64,000 nucleotides of DNA from an uncultured Winogradskyella sp. (GTDB lineage: Bacteria; Bacteroidota; Bacteroidia; Flavobacteriales; Flavobacteriaceae), in NCBI RefSeq assembly GCF_947496485.1, contig NZ_CANMCZ010000005.1, positions 1-64,000 on the forward strand, given 5' to 3'. The notes below the pieces were generated by a model that saw only the letters and a list, made by a program, of their open reading frames with translations, searched no databases and had not been told where the DNA came from. A program made the position numbers and the translations under genes. Of the stretch, positions 26,712 through 36,598 are shown in pieces. How positions within the stretch are numbered: position 1 is the first letter of the stretch; the number at the start of each line of letters is the position of its first letter.

Positions 26712-29369
26712 CTAATTTTTAGTCGAATCTTGGGCTTTTTTGTCTTTAGATTTTTTCTTTCCACCTAAAATGCCTCCCAAGACATCTTTTACTCCTTCTT
26801 TAATTTTATCGTTAGTGTTTGCTTTGATACTATCTGTTTTCTTAGTTGTAGAATCAGTTTTAGTGTTATTAGAATTTCCACCTAGAATTCCACCTAGCAG
26901 ATCTTCAATTTTGTTACTACCTTGGTTAAGTAATTTTTGCTTTTGAATTTCAATGAGTTGTTTCGTTAAATTTGAAACACCACTTGTTAAATCAGTTTTA
27001 ATTTGAGGACTTGAAAAAGTGCCACCAATATTCGCTGTTACTGGTATAGTAATTTTATTGACTTCAGCATCATTTATTTTTCCAATCAATCGATTTACAT
27101 CACCACCCAAATATTTTGCTGGTACTTTTAATACAGCACTATAATTCATGGTGTTAGAAAAACTATGTGAGCCAGAAACTTCAATGGGAATGTCTTTATA
27201 ATTTATCGTAAATGGTTTTACCGAAACCTCTCCGTTTTCAAAACTCAATTTGGTTTTTATAGCTTTTAAATCTAATTCATCGAAATTAATAAAGTCTAAT
27301 TTGCTGCCTAAGCCTGATAGTATTGGACTGTTGCCAGCATTAACCTTATCGGTTAGAACTTCGGCTAAAGCATTGCCTGTAATAGTTGCTAAATCTGGTG
27401 AAAAATTTTCATCTAAAACACCACTTAAATCTATTGTAGAGTTGAGTTTGCCTTGTAATACTTTAGCAATAGGTGCTAAGAATTTCAACATTTCTAAATC
27501 CTTAAATGATTGCGAAATATCAAATTGTTGCATGGCTAATTGCATATCGAAACTTGGTTTCGCTTCTTTTGTAGATACGTTACCTGATATGCCTAATTTA
27601 CCATTAAACAGATCTGTGGTCATATTTTTAAGATTAGCATTCTGATCTTTAATAAGTAATTGACCTTTTACATTCTTTAAATTTAAGTTGTCATAGATAA
27701 CTGTGTTAGCATTAGCAACTATTGTGCAATCTAAAAAATCAGGAATTTTCAAAGACTCTTTATTAGACGTTGTTTTATTAGAAGTCGCACTGGCAGTTTC
27801 ATCTTCTACCATAAAATCCGAAATCGCAAACGTGTTAGATTTTACGTTAAAATTTCCTTGAAGCTTTTTGTCGCTCAATAGAAAGCCTAGTAAATTATTA
27901 ATGGTTCCTGTAGCAGAGAAATCACTCTTCCCAGTCAGAGCATCAAAATTATTTAGACTGACTGTTCCTGGTTTAAAGGTTAAATCTGCTTTATTAATTT
28001 GAATAGGGTTTACTATGTCCTCAGAAGAAAATATAAAATCTGAAATTGAAACACTACCATTATTTTTAATACGCTGGTAAGCATTGGTTTCAATAGCGTT
28101 CATATCAAAAGCAGTATTTAGTTGTCCTTTTAAAATGCCACTTAGTTCATTTTCTAACTCAATAGGATAAGCTTTGGTAATATTAGCTAAGTTTAGAACT
28201 CCGTCTAAATTGGCGTTTACTAACATATTACCAGTTAAGTTTTTTATATGAGCTTCAGATTTAAACACATCTTGATCAATCTTAAAATCGAGTTGATTAA
28301 CGTCTACAAACGTATCATCTACGTTACCAGTTGTGTTTTTTACAGAAGCATTAATATTAATATTCTTAACGCTTTTAGGAAGATTAGGATATTTAAATGA
28401 GGCATTATCCGAACGCATGTTAATATCTAAAGTAGGAATGGTTTCTTCTGAAACCAACCCTTTTATGATACCATTGACTGTGAAATTTCCAGTTGTGGTT
28501 ACATTTTCAATATTCTTAGCGTATTCCTTGGGAATAACTGCTAAAAAATCCTTGAACGAAGATTCAGGGTTTTTAAAACTTATATCAATTTGTTGACCTT
28601 CTTCAACCATTTGTACGTAACCCTGAAACTCTAAAGGGAGTTGATTTATAAAGCCTTTGTTATCCTTGAAGGTATATTTTTCTTGTTCTAAATCTAAGTC
28701 AATTAAAGCTTCTAACTTAATAATATTATTACTTAAATATTCAGTACTGTCAATAGACATGCTAATTCTAGCCTCTGTTTCGGTGTCTAACTCTGAAAGT
28801 TCACCAGAAAAGATACCCTTACCACTATGATTAATTTCTGTAGCATATAGATTTGTATTGGATTCTTCATTGATGTATGTAAATGCACTATTATTAATTT
28901 CATAGTTTTCAATATCGAAACTAAAACTACTAGTGCCAGAATCTGTTACTTCATTAATGTTTTCTTTTTCTTTAACAATATCATAATTAACAGTACCATT
29001 ATTATTAGTCTTAAGAGTCAAAAGCATCTCATCTGCGATAATTTCGTTTACTACAAGTGGTTCTTCTGTACCCTGAAATAATTGACCTATTGACATTTCA
29101 AAAGACAATGATTTTGCAGTGGCTAACGTTTCATCTTCAAAAGGAGCTCTCGTCTTTATCTTTAAGTTTTCAACACTCACTTCAGCCTTTGGAAAGCTAC
29201 TGATTAAGCTGAGACTTATATCATCAAAACTTAATTCAGCATTAAGATTTTCATCTGCATAATTCTGAACGATGGTATCTATTTTGGATTCCAAAACAAA
29301 AGGGATAGCGATAAGTATAGCGATGAAAATTAATAGGACGATTCCAATAATTTTGAAAATTTTCTTCAT
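26712..29369 (-). CDS. AsmA-like envelope protein
   Basis: 885 aa. A single N-terminal signal/transmembrane helix (FKIIGIVLLIFIAILIAIPFVLE) is followed by an AsmA N-terminal domain and long repetitive beta-strand sequence. The AsmA C-terminal domain (about 600-820) contains GNALAEVLTDKVNAGNSPILSG. The last 60 residues are Lys/Asp/Thr-rich. AsmA-family proteins (AsmA, TamB, YhdP) form periplasm-spanning grooves linked to lipid transport between membranes; assignment to a subfamily is not possible here. Monocistronic. Confidence 0.85.
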   Translation of the reverse strand: MKKIFKIIGIVLLIFIAILIAIPFVLESKIDTIVQNYADENLNAELSFDDISLSLISSFPKAEVSVENLKIKTRAPFEDETLATAKSLSFEMSIGQLFQGTEEPLVVNEIIADEMLLTLKTNNNGTVNYDIVKEKENINEVTDSGTSSFSFDIENYEINNSAFTYINEESNTNLYATEINHSGKGIFSGELSELDTETEARISMSIDSTEYLSNNIIKLEALIDLDLEQEKYTFKDNKGFINQLPLEFQGYVQMVEEGQQIDISFKNPESSFKDFLAVIPKEYAKNIENVTTTGNFTVNGIIKGLVSEETIPTLDINMRSDNASFKYPNLPKSVKNININASVKNTTGNVDDTFVDVNQLDFKIDQDVFKSEAHIKNLTGNMLVNANLDGVLNLANITKAYPIELENELSGILKGQLNTAFDMNAIETNAYQRIKNNGSVSISDFIFSSEDIVNPIQINKADLTFKPGTVSLNNFDALTGKSDFSATGTINNLLGFLLSDKKLQGNFNVKSNTFAISDFMVEDETASATSNKTTSNKESLKIPDFLDCTIVANANTVIYDNLNLKNVKGQLLIKDQNANLKNMTTDLFNGKLGISGNVSTKEAKPSFDMQLAMQQFDISQSFKDLEMLKFLAPIAKVLQGKLNSTIDLSGVLDENFSPDLATITGNALAEVLTDKVNAGNSPILSGLGSKLDFINFDELDLKAIKTKLSFENGEVSVKPFTINYKDIPIEVSGSHSFSNTMNYSAVLKVPAKYLGGDVNRLIGKINDAEVNKITIPVTANIGGTFSSPQIKTDLTSGVSNLTKQLIEIQKQKLLNQGSNKIEDLLGGILGGNSNNTKTDSTTKKTDSIKANTNDKIKEGVKDVLGGILGGKKKSKDKKAQDSTKN

Positions 29370-29479
29370 GAGGTGTTTTATGATTTTATAGAATAACTTC
29401 TAATTGATATACGCTAAATTCAGCATAATAGTTGCTATTAGAAACAAGTTTAAGAAGATTTTAGTGTTTTGGTTAGCTC

Positions 29480-30184
29480 TTACAGTAAATTTATTTCCTC
29501 ATTTACTTTTAGGTTGAATCGTCTTCGGAAAACATAAACACCTAAGTATAAAAACGGTGTGTCTAAGGCTGCGACAATAACCTTAAAAAGGAATCCGCTG
29601 ACCAGTAAGCCTTTAAAATTTGCCCAATCGATGATGCCAAAAGAACAAAGTAATGTTACAATGGTAAAGGTGTCTACAAACTGAGAAAACCACGTGGAAA
29701 AATTATTGCGAAGCCACAGATGTTTACCTTTGGTTAAGCGTTTCCAGAAATGATAAATTTGAATATCCACAAACTGAGCGAATAGGTAAGTAATCATACT
29801 TGCAAATACTGCGATAGCTGAATTTCCGAAGACTTTATTAAATATCGTGTCATCTACATAAGACCAAGAGGTTGCAGGAACTTGAGACCCTGTGTAGATG
29901 ATTAATAGAGAAAAAAGCGATGCAAAAATACCAACCACAACAACATCATTAGCTCGCTTTTTTCCATAAATTTCACTAATTAAATCTGTAATTAAAAATG
30001 TGATAGGATAAGGCAATATGCCTACAGAAATCTCAAATAGTTTAGAGCCAAAGATTTCAACATCAACAGGATACCAATAAAAGAATTTCTGAAATATTAA
30101 GTTTGAAACGACAAGCGAAGTCATAAAAAGTCCACCAAGTAATAGGTAAATACGCTGGGCTAAGAGCTTGTCTTTTAATGCCAT
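29480..30184 (-). CDS. Queuosine precursor transporter (YhhQ/VUT family)
   Basis: 234 aa, about six transmembrane segments. Family markers: ILPYPITFLITDLISEIYGKKRANDVV (about 56-82), AQFVDIQIYHFWKR, and LWLRNNFSTWFSQFVDTF. YhhQ imports preQ0/preQ1 for tRNA queuosine synthesis; no queuosine enzyme is adjacent here. Inner membrane. It is divergent from folK. Confidence 0.9.
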   Translation of the reverse strand: MALKDKLLAQRIYLLLGGLFMTSLVVSNLIFQKFFYWYPVDVEIFGSKLFEISVGILPYPITFLITDLISEIYGKKRANDVVVVGIFASLFSLLIIYTGSQVPATSWSYVDDTIFNKVFGNSAIAVFASMITYLFAQFVDIQIYHFWKRLTKGKHLWLRNNFSTWFSQFVDTFTIVTLLCSFGIIDWANFKGLLVSGFLFKVIVAALDTPFLYLGVYVFRRRFNLKVNEEINLL

Positions 30185-30255
30185 TAAAAATGGTTGATAA
30201 ATAGTTTCAGTAAAGATATAAGAATAATATTTGTTTTAGTTATTTTGTTGTTTCC

Positions 30256-31383
30256 ATGAAATCAACCAAAACCGTTTACATAGCATTAGGAAGTAACAAA
30301 GGCAATAAATTGCAGTTTTTGCAATCTGCTGTGGATGCTATTTTTGAAACGATTGGTACAGTAAAGAAGATTTCTAAAGTGTATGAAACACCCGCTATTG
30401 GCTTTGAAGGTGATGATTTTTACAATGCTTGTATTAAGGTTGAAACAGATTTAAAACCTAAAAAAATACTCAAGGCACTAAAGTCTATTGAGAAAAACCT
30501 TGGAAGAACTAAGAAAACTACTAAATACTATGAATCTCGGGAAATAGATTTAGATATTTTGTTTTATGATGATGAGATTATAGACGAGAAAACTTTAGTA
30601 ATTCCACATCCTCAATTGCATAAGCGCAGATTTGTACTTCAACCACTTTTTGATATAGCAAAGGACATTGAACATCCTATTTTAAAAACATCTATTGAGG
30701 CTTTACTTCAAGAATGTAAAGATGAATCCGTTATAGAGCCTATTAAGATTTGGTTAAAGAATCCTGTAAAGCAATTTAGTTTTTCTAACTACAACTTTAT
30801 AGCGATTGAAGGTAATATTGGTGCAGGTAAAACAAGTTTAGCAAATAAAATTGCTCAAGATTTTAATGCCAAATTAATTTTAGAACGTTTTGCTGACAAT
30901 CCGTTTTTACCAAAATTTTACAAAGAACCTTTGCGTTATGCCTTTACACTAGAAATGTCATTCTTAGCAGATCGATATCAGCAAATTTCTGATGATTTAT
31001 CGCAATTAGATTTATTCAAAGATTTTATGGTGAGTGACTATGATGTTTTTAAGTCCTTAATCTTTTCTAAGATTACATTAGCTGAAGATGAATTTCGATT
31101 GTATAGAAAATTATTCTACCAAGTATATAAGGATATTGCTAAGCCAGATTTATATGTTTACCTCTATCAAAACACTGAACGTTTACAGGCAAACATTAAG
31201 AAACGTGGACGTAATTACGAGAAAGATATAAAAGACGATTATCTAGAAAAAATCAATGCTGGTTATTTAGATTTCTTAAAAAGCCAACCTGAAATGAATG
31301 TGAAAATAATTGATATTTCTGAAAAGGATTTTGTTAAGAATCGCGCGGATTATTTGTGGTTGTTGGGTGAGATAAATATTTAG
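30256..31383 (+). CDS. folK: Fusion of 6-hydroxymethyl-dihydropterin pyrophosphokinase (FolK) and deoxynucleoside kinase
   Basis: 375 aa in two domains. Residues about 5-160 are FolK: YIALGSNKGNKLQFLQSA, the ETPAIGFEGDDFYNACIKVET block and ESREIDLDILFYDDEII with HPQLHKRRFVLQPL. Residues about 172-375 are a deoxynucleoside kinase: P-loop GNIGAGKTS, then ERFADNPFLPKFY and DRYQQISDD. FolK activates the pterin for folate synthesis; the kinase salvages deoxynucleosides. Both domains keep their key motifs, so both are probably active. This fusion recurs in Flavobacteriia. Confidence 0.92.
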   Translation: MKSTKTVYIALGSNKGNKLQFLQSAVDAIFETIGTVKKISKVYETPAIGFEGDDFYNACIKVETDLKPKKILKALKSIEKNLGRTKKTTKYYESREIDLDILFYDDEIIDEKTLVIPHPQLHKRRFVLQPLFDIAKDIEHPILKTSIEALLQECKDESVIEPIKIWLKNPVKQFSFSNYNFIAIEGNIGAGKTSLANKIAQDFNAKLILERFADNPFLPKFYKEPLRYAFTLEMSFLADRYQQISDDLSQLDLFKDFMVSDYDVFKSLIFSKITLAEDEFRLYRKLFYQVYKDIAKPDLYVYLYQNTERLQANIKKRGRNYEKDIKDDYLEKINAGYLDFLKSQPEMNVKIIDISEKDFVKNRADYLWLLGEINI

Positions 31384-31418
31384 TTGATTAGTGTGTTGTG
31401 TTTTTAATTCGATAAAGT

Positions 31419-32132
31419 ATGATAATTGTAAAAGGTTTATTTAGTCTAATAATGTTTTTTAGCTTAAACTCATTATTAGCGCAGGATACAACTATTACTG
31501 ATTTAGATGATTTCAGTCAATTAAAAATCGGAGAAGAAAATTATATATACACTGGTTTCAAGTCATGGTACAGGAGTGATTGCCTTTACGACCAAGAAGT
31601 GACATGTAGAAATGTAACAAATGGAGGAGTGAGGTTACTTATTAAAAGTAGAGATAATTATATAGAGGAAAAATTATTGATTGGTAATAGGGCTGGATAT
31701 CAAAGGCCTGGATTTGACTCATTAATTTACAAAATTCCACATAAAGATTTGAACAATGCTCTCTTAACTAGAAAATTGTATGATGAAAATTTATATACAG
31801 AAGAAAGCCCTTTTGTAATTGATACATTAAACTTAAAACTCATTGATAGTATTGTTTTTAAAAAAAAGAAATATATTCGACGCATCTTTAAGAAAAGTTA
31901 TCGAGATAGTTTGAGAATATATGTCTTTTCGTCTTCAGGTAAACCAAACGATAGTAAATTGCATTTTTGGGTTCAAGGAATAGGTATAATAAAAGTAGTT
32001 GACCAAAATTGTTGGAATTGTTCTTTCGAACTAAATTATGAAGACCGTTTAACACAACGAAAAAATAAACTATTTAGTAAATTACTGATAGCGATTAAAG
32101 AAAAGTATAAAGACCCAAGTTGGATTATTTAG
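31419..32132 (+). CDS. Exported hypothetical protein
   Basis: 237 aa with a signal peptide (LFSLIMFFSLNSLLAQ). The mature part has four Cys (DCLYDQEVTC and NCWNCSF) that could form disulfides. No transmembrane helix or known motif is recognised. It stands alone 35 bp after folK-dNK on the same strand, so it may be its operon partner, but the functions look unrelated. Its locally lower GC and lack of family suggest a lineage-specific gene. Confidence 0.55.
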   Translation: MIIVKGLFSLIMFFSLNSLLAQDTTITDLDDFSQLKIGEENYIYTGFKSWYRSDCLYDQEVTCRNVTNGGVRLLIKSRDNYIEEKLLIGNRAGYQRPGFDSLIYKIPHKDLNNALLTRKLYDENLYTEESPFVIDTLNLKLIDSIVFKKKKYIRRIFKKSYRDSLRIYVFSSSGKPNDSKLHFWVQGIGIIKVVDQNCWNCSFELNYEDRLTQRKNKLFSKLLIAIKEKYKDPSWII

Positions 32133-32166
32133 CATAAGTTTAATTAGTACTTTTAATCAAGAATAT

Positions 32167-32826
32167 TTAAAAGCAAGTGTATAGTGTTGTTAATATTTTT
32201 CCTTGATTCTCTTCTAGAATACTCTCGCTTAAGATTTTCTCTTCTCTAACTTTCAGGTTAAATGGAGATTTCAACAAATCAACACCACTATTTTGTTTTA
32301 GTCGTATCCCTTGACCAGAAAGAATATCTTTATTGGGAATGAAATTCGCCATTGGAATATGCTCAGTGAGAATCACAAATTTATAAGTACTTAGTTTTTT
32401 GACGATGTCTTGAATTTCAGCATTAGACAAGTGTTGAAGTACTTGTCTCAAAATAATACAATCTGCTTTTGGTAGTTTGTCTTTAGCAATATCCAAACAA
32501 TGAAATTCTAAGTTATCATCTTTGAATTTAGATATATTTCTTTCAATGAGATGTTCTACTATATCAACAGCAATATATTTTTTAGCGTATTTGGTAAGAT
32601 GTTTTCCAATATGGAAATCACCGCAACCTAAGTCGCAAACGGTTAAAGAATTGTTATGTGTTTTTAAGAACGAAATGACAGTATCTAAATAAGGTTTCAC
32701 AATTTTATAATTATGAGAACCATCACCAGAATAAAAATCAAAATCTTTTCCACCCCAAAGATGCTGTTCATAGATTTGACTCATAGCATCTTTTGTTGGC
32801 CAAGGTGCTTTTGATTTTTTTGTCAA
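32167..32826 (-). CDS. Class I SAM-dependent methyltransferase
   Basis: 219 aa. SAM-binding motif I is LTVCDLGCGDFHIGKHL (about 60-76), motif II KYIAVDIVEHLIER, then FHCLDIAKDKLPKADCIILRQVLQHL. The start is TTG at 32826 (residues TKKSKAPWPTKDAM follow); no ATG lies closer to the expected N-terminus. Substrate unknown. It starts 5 bp after the TrmH-family gene ends, so the two are an operon, suggesting an RNA-related role (inference). Confidence 0.82.
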   Translation of the reverse strand: MTKKSKAPWPTKDAMSQIYEQHLWGGKDFDFYSGDGSHNYKIVKPYLDTVISFLKTHNNSLTVCDLGCGDFHIGKHLTKYAKKYIAVDIVEHLIERNISKFKDDNLEFHCLDIAKDKLPKADCIILRQVLQHLSNAEIQDIVKKLSTYKFVILTEHIPMANFIPNKDILSGQGIRLKQNSGVDLLKSPFNLKVREEKILSESILEENQGKILTTLYTCF

Positions 32827-32831
32827 CTGCT

Positions 32832-33365
32832 TTAGAGGTTTGAAATTTTACTAAACACATCCCAAATCACAACGCCACAACTCACAGAAATATTTAAAGA
32901 ATGTTTAGTCCCAAATTGTGGAATCTCAATAACGACATCACTCTCATCAACTACTTCTTGTGTAACACCTTTTACTTCATTACCAAAAATGAAAGCGTAT
33001 TTAGTATTAGGTTGAAGTTTAAAATCATTGAGCATTATTGCGTTTTCAGCTTGTTCAATAGAACAAATTTTCACACCTTCATCTTTCATCTTTTTAACTA
33101 AATCAATTGTGCATTTAATATATTCCCAATCGACAGTTTCGGTGCTTCCTAAAGCTGTTTTGCGAATGTCATTATGTGGTGGTTGTGCTGTTATGCCACA
33201 GAGATAAATTTTTTCAATTAGAAAAGCATCACTGGTTCTAAAGACAGAACCAATATTATTTAGGCTTCTAATATTATCTAGAATTATAATGATAGGAGAT
33301 TTTTTAACTTTTTTAAATTCTGATACTTCTAATCGATCTAATTCTTCGTTTTTTAATTTTCTCAT
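32832..33365 (-). CDS. TrmH/SpoU family RNA 2'-O-methyltransferase
   Basis: 177 aa from ATG at 33365; a TTG 12 bp upstream is in frame but less likely. SPOUT motifs: IIIILDNIRSLNNIGSVFRTSDAF (motif 1), KYAFIFGNEVKGVTQEVVDESD (motif 2) and IEIPQFGTKHSLNISVSCGVVIWD (motif 3, knot). These enzymes methylate ribose 2'-OH in tRNA or rRNA; the target cannot be read from the sequence. Divergent from mutS. Confidence 0.9.
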   Translation of the reverse strand: MRKLKNEELDRLEVSEFKKVKKSPIIIILDNIRSLNNIGSVFRTSDAFLIEKIYLCGITAQPPHNDIRKTALGSTETVDWEYIKCTIDLVKKMKDEGVKICSIEQAENAIMLNDFKLQPNTKYAFIFGNEVKGVTQEVVDESDVVIEIPQFGTKHSLNISVSCGVVIWDVFSKISNL

Positions 33366-33469
33366 ATTTATCAACAACTGTAGATAACTTATAGCTTTTA
33401 GGCTTCAATAAACCTTAAATAATAAGTAAATTAGCATTCTTATAATTTCAACAAAAATAAAGAAAACAG

Positions 33470-36082
33470 TTGGCTAAAAAGGCAAAAAAAGTAACACCAT
33501 TAATGAAGCAGTATAATGCGATTAAGGTTAAATATCCTGATGCATTATTATTATTTCGAGTAGGTGACTTTTACGAAACTTTTGGTAGTGACGCTGTAAA
33601 AGCGTCTAAGATTTTAGATATTATCTTAACTAAACGTGGTGCTGGTAGTGAGAGTGAGACTGAATTGGCTGGTTTTCCACACCATTCATTAAACACCTAT
33701 TTGCCAAAATTGGTAAGATCAGGAGAGCGTGTTGCTATTTGTGATCAGTTAGAAGATCCAAAGCAAACCAAGACCATTGTAAAACGGGGTGTTACAGAAT
33801 TGGTTACACCTGGTGTGGCCCTTAATGATGATATTTTACATTCTAAGTCTAACAATTTTTTATGTGCGGTTCATTTTGACAAGAAATATATCGGTGTTTC
33901 ATTCTTAGATATTTCTACAGGCGAGTTTTTGACCTCTCAAGGTAATGCCGAGTACATCGATAAATTGCTTCAAAATTTTAATCCGAGCGAAGTTTTAATT
34001 TCAAAGCAGTGCAGAAAAGAGTTTATCGAGACTTTTGGAAATGATTTTCATACTTTTTATTTAGAGGATTGGGTGTTTCAAGCTGATTATGCCAATGAAA
34101 CGTTGATTAAGCATTTTAACACAAAAACATTAAAAGGCTTCGGAATTGAAGATTTATATGAGGGTATTATAGCTTCTGGAGTTGTATTGCATTACTTAAG
34201 TGAAACGCGTCACAATAAGTTAGAGCATATTGCTACGATTTCGAGAATTGCAACCGACGATTACGTGTGGATGGATAAATTCACGATTAGAAATCTTGAG
34301 CTCTATAATTCTACAAATGCTAATGCAGTTACTTTAATTAACGTTATTGATAAAACGATTTCTGCAATGGGAGGCCGAACGTTAAAACGTTGGTTGGCAT
34401 TACCATTAAAGCATTCTGAAAAAATAAAACAGCGGCATGAAGTTGTAAAGTATTTGTTAGAAAATGAGTCAGTACTTCAAAAGGTTCAAGAGCAAATAAA
34501 GCATATTGGTGATATAGAACGCCTTATTTCTAAAATAGCAACAACTAAAGTATGTCCTCGGGAAGTTATTCAGCTTAAAAACTCATTAGAGGCAATTGTG
34601 CCTATAAAATCGGTTGCTGAAACTTGTGATAATGAAGCCTTAAAAATTTTAGGCGATAATTTACATCGTTGCGATTTATTGCGAGAAAAAATAAAGGAAA
34701 CATTAAATGAAGAAGCACCAGTTAATGTTCTTAAAGGCAATACAATAACTGAGGGATTTTCTCAAGAATTAGATGAGCTCAGAGGTTTGTCAAAATCTGG
34801 AAAAGATTATCTAGATAATATGTTGCAACGTGAAAGTAATCGCACAGGCATCACATCTTTAAAAATTGCCTCAAACAACGTTTTTGGTTATTACATAGAA
34901 GTCAGAAATTCACATAAAGATAAAGTTCCAGAAGAATGGATACGCAAACAAACCTTAGTTAATGCAGAGCGTTACATTACGGAAGAATTAAAAGAATATG
35001 AAGCAAAAATTTTAGGTGCTGAAGAACGTATTTTAGGGATTGAGCAGCAACTATTCACTGAATTGGTGACATGGATGCATCAATTTATTGTGCAAGTGCA
35101 ACAAAATGCGCAACTGATTGGTCAATTAGATTGTTTATGTGGTTTTGCAAGTTTAGCAAAAGCAAATAAGTATACCTATCCACAAATTGATGATAGTTTC
35201 GATTTAGAGATAAAAGATGGTCGTCACCCAGTGATTGAAAAGCAACTACCACTTGGTGAGCCTTACATAGCTAATGATGTTTATTTAGATCGAGAATCAC
35301 AGCAAATTATTATGATTACGGGTCCTAATATGTCAGGTAAGTCGGCTATTTTAAGACAAACGGCTTTAATTGTATTATTAGCGCAAATAGGAAGTTTTGT
35401 ACCTGCAAAGGAAGCAAGAATTGGATTAGTAGATAAGATTTTTACTAGAGTTGGAGCTAGCGATAATATTTCAATGGGAGAATCTACCTTTATGGTTGAG
35501 ATGAACGAAACGGCATCAATTCTTAATAATATTTCAGATAGGAGTTTAGTATTGCTAGATGAAATTGGACGAGGAACAAGTACTTATGATGGTATTTCCA
35601 TAGCTTGGGCCATTAGTGAATACCTGCATGAGCATCCTTCAAAACCAAAAACATTATTTGCTACACATTACCATGAGTTAAACGAGATGACTGAAACATT
35701 TGGAAGAATTAAAAACTTCAATGTCTCGGTAAAGGAGTTAAAGGATAATGTACTATTTGTTCGAAAGTTGGTGGAAGGTGGAAGCGAACATAGTTTTGGG
35801 ATTCACGTCGCAAAAATGGCAGGAATGCCACAACAAGTGATTAGAAGAGCAAACAAAATTCTTTCAAAATTAGAGAAATCGCATTCTAGCGAGGAATTAA
35901 CAGATAAAGTGAAGACATTGAAAGACGATTTACAATTAAGCTTTTTTAATCTCGATGACCCATTACTTGTTGAAATAAAGGACGAAATTTTGCATACAGA
36001 TATAGATACCTTAACGCCTGTAGAAGCGTTGATGAAACTCAATGAAATAAAGCGAATGCTAGTGAAGAAAAAACAAGCCTAA
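33470..36082 (+). CDS. mutS: DNA mismatch repair protein MutS
   Basis: 870 aa from a TTG start at 33470 ([19 protein letters not shown]). The mismatch-binding Phe-x-Glu is in [12 protein letters not shown] (about 30-41). Walker A is GPNMSGKS (about 621), followed by the [23 protein letters not shown] and ATHYHEL motifs. The first ATG is 12 codons in and would remove residues usual for the family, so TTG is preferred. MutS recognises base mismatches; MutL is not in the window. The tRNA cluster follows. Confidence 0.95.
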   Translation: MAKKAKKVTPLMKQYNAIKVKYPDALLLFRVGDFYETFGSDAVKASKILDIILTKRGAGSESETELAGFPHHSLNTYLPKLVRSGERVAICDQLEDPKQTKTIVKRGVTELVTPGVALNDDILHSKSNNFLCAVHFDKKYIGVSFLDISTGEFLTSQGNAEYIDKLLQNFNPSEVLISKQCRKEFIETFGNDFHTFYLEDWVFQADYANETLIKHFNTKTLKGFGIEDLYEGIIASGVVLHYLSETRHNKLEHIATISRIATDDYVWMDKFTIRNLELYNSTNANAVTLINVIDKTISAMGGRTLKRWLALPLKHSEKIKQRHEVVKYLLENESVLQKVQEQIKHIGDIERLISKIATTKVCPREVIQLKNSLEAIVPIKSVAETCDNEALKILGDNLHRCDLLREKIKETLNEEAPVNVLKGNTITEGFSQELDELRGLSKSGKDYLDNMLQRESNRTGITSLKIASNNVFGYYIEVRNSHKDKVPEEWIRKQTLVNAERYITEELKEYEAKILGAEERILGIEQQLFTELVTWMHQFIVQVQQNAQLIGQLDCLCGFASLAKANKYTYPQIDDSFDLEIKDGRHPVIEKQLPLGEPYIANDVYLDRESQQIIMITGPNMSGKSAILRQTALIVLLAQIGSFVPAKEARIGLVDKIFTRVGASDNISMGESTFMVEMNETASILNNISDRSLVLLDEIGRGTSTYDGISIAWAISEYLHEHPSKPKTLFATHYHELNEMTETFGRIKNFNVSVKELKDNVLFVRKLVEGGSEHSFGIHVAKMAGMPQQVIRRANKILSKLEKSHSSEELTDKVKTLKDDLQLSFFNLDDPLLVEIKDEILHTDIDTLTPVEALMKLNEIKRMLVKKKQA

Positions 36083-36111
36083 AACTTTTTTTATTTATTT
36101 ATAAAAAAGGC

Positions 36112-36141
36112 TTTGCTTTTCTAAGAAATATTTTAAATTTG
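36112..36141 (+). promoter_or_regulatory. Promoter for the tRNA pair
   Basis: TTTG at 36112-36115, an 18-bp spacer, then TAAATTTG at 36134-36141. Both boxes match the Bacteroidota consensus, the best such promoter in the window. It lies about 36 bp before tRNA-Gly. Confidence 0.75.
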
Positions 36142-36177
36142 CATCCGCTTTTATAGCGAACAAGTTCTTTAAAAACT

Positions 36178-36249
36178 GCGAAAGTAGCTCAGGGGTAGAG
36201 CATCACCTTGCCAAGGTGAGGGTCGCGGGTTCAAATCCCGTCTTTCGCT
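36178..36249 (+). tRNA. tRNA-Gly (GCC)
   Basis: 72 bases without encoded CCA. Acceptor GCGAAAG pairs with CTTTCGC. The anticodon stem CACC/GGTG encloses TTGCCAA, anticodon GCC. The T arm is GCGGG-TTCAAAT-CCCGT. Confidence 0.96.
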
Positions 36250-36296
36250 CTATTCATTAAAATATACCAATTTGATTACATTGCTGTAATCAGGAT

Positions 36297-36380
36297 GCTG
36301 AAGTGGTGGAATTGGTAGACACGTTGGACTTAAAATCCAATGTCCATTAGGACGTACGGGTTCAAGTCCCGTCTTCAGTA
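36297..36380 (+). tRNA. tRNA-Leu (UAA)
   Basis: 84 bases with the long variable arm of class II tRNA (TGTCCATTAGGACG). The anticodon stem TTGGA/TCCAA encloses CTTAAAA, anticodon TAA. T arm ACGGG-TTCAAGT-CCCGT, acceptor CTGAAG/CTTCAG. CCA is not encoded. Confidence 0.95.
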
Positions 36381-36386
36381 CAGATG

Positions 36387-36416
36387 AAAAGCCGAAACGA
36401 TAGTTTCGGCTTTTTT
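36387..36416 (+). terminator. Intrinsic terminator of the tRNA operon
   Basis: AAAAGCCGAAAC, GATA loop, GTTTCGGCTTTTTT. It starts 7 bp after tRNA-Leu. The remaining 180 bp before the PUL regulator gene holds a TATACAATACAT stretch at about 36456-36467 similar to the PUL operator half-sites. Confidence 0.88.
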
Positions 36417-36598
36417 ATTTCATGTAATTTGCGCTAAATTTATTTTAATTTATACTATACAATACATCTTTTTAACACTACAATTATGTTTTAACCCTTT
36501 TATTTATATATATTAGTACCTTAACATAACTTATTCTTTTATTTATTTCACCTAATTATAACAGTGTTAAGATTGTACTGTTAAAGTGGTTAATTGAT

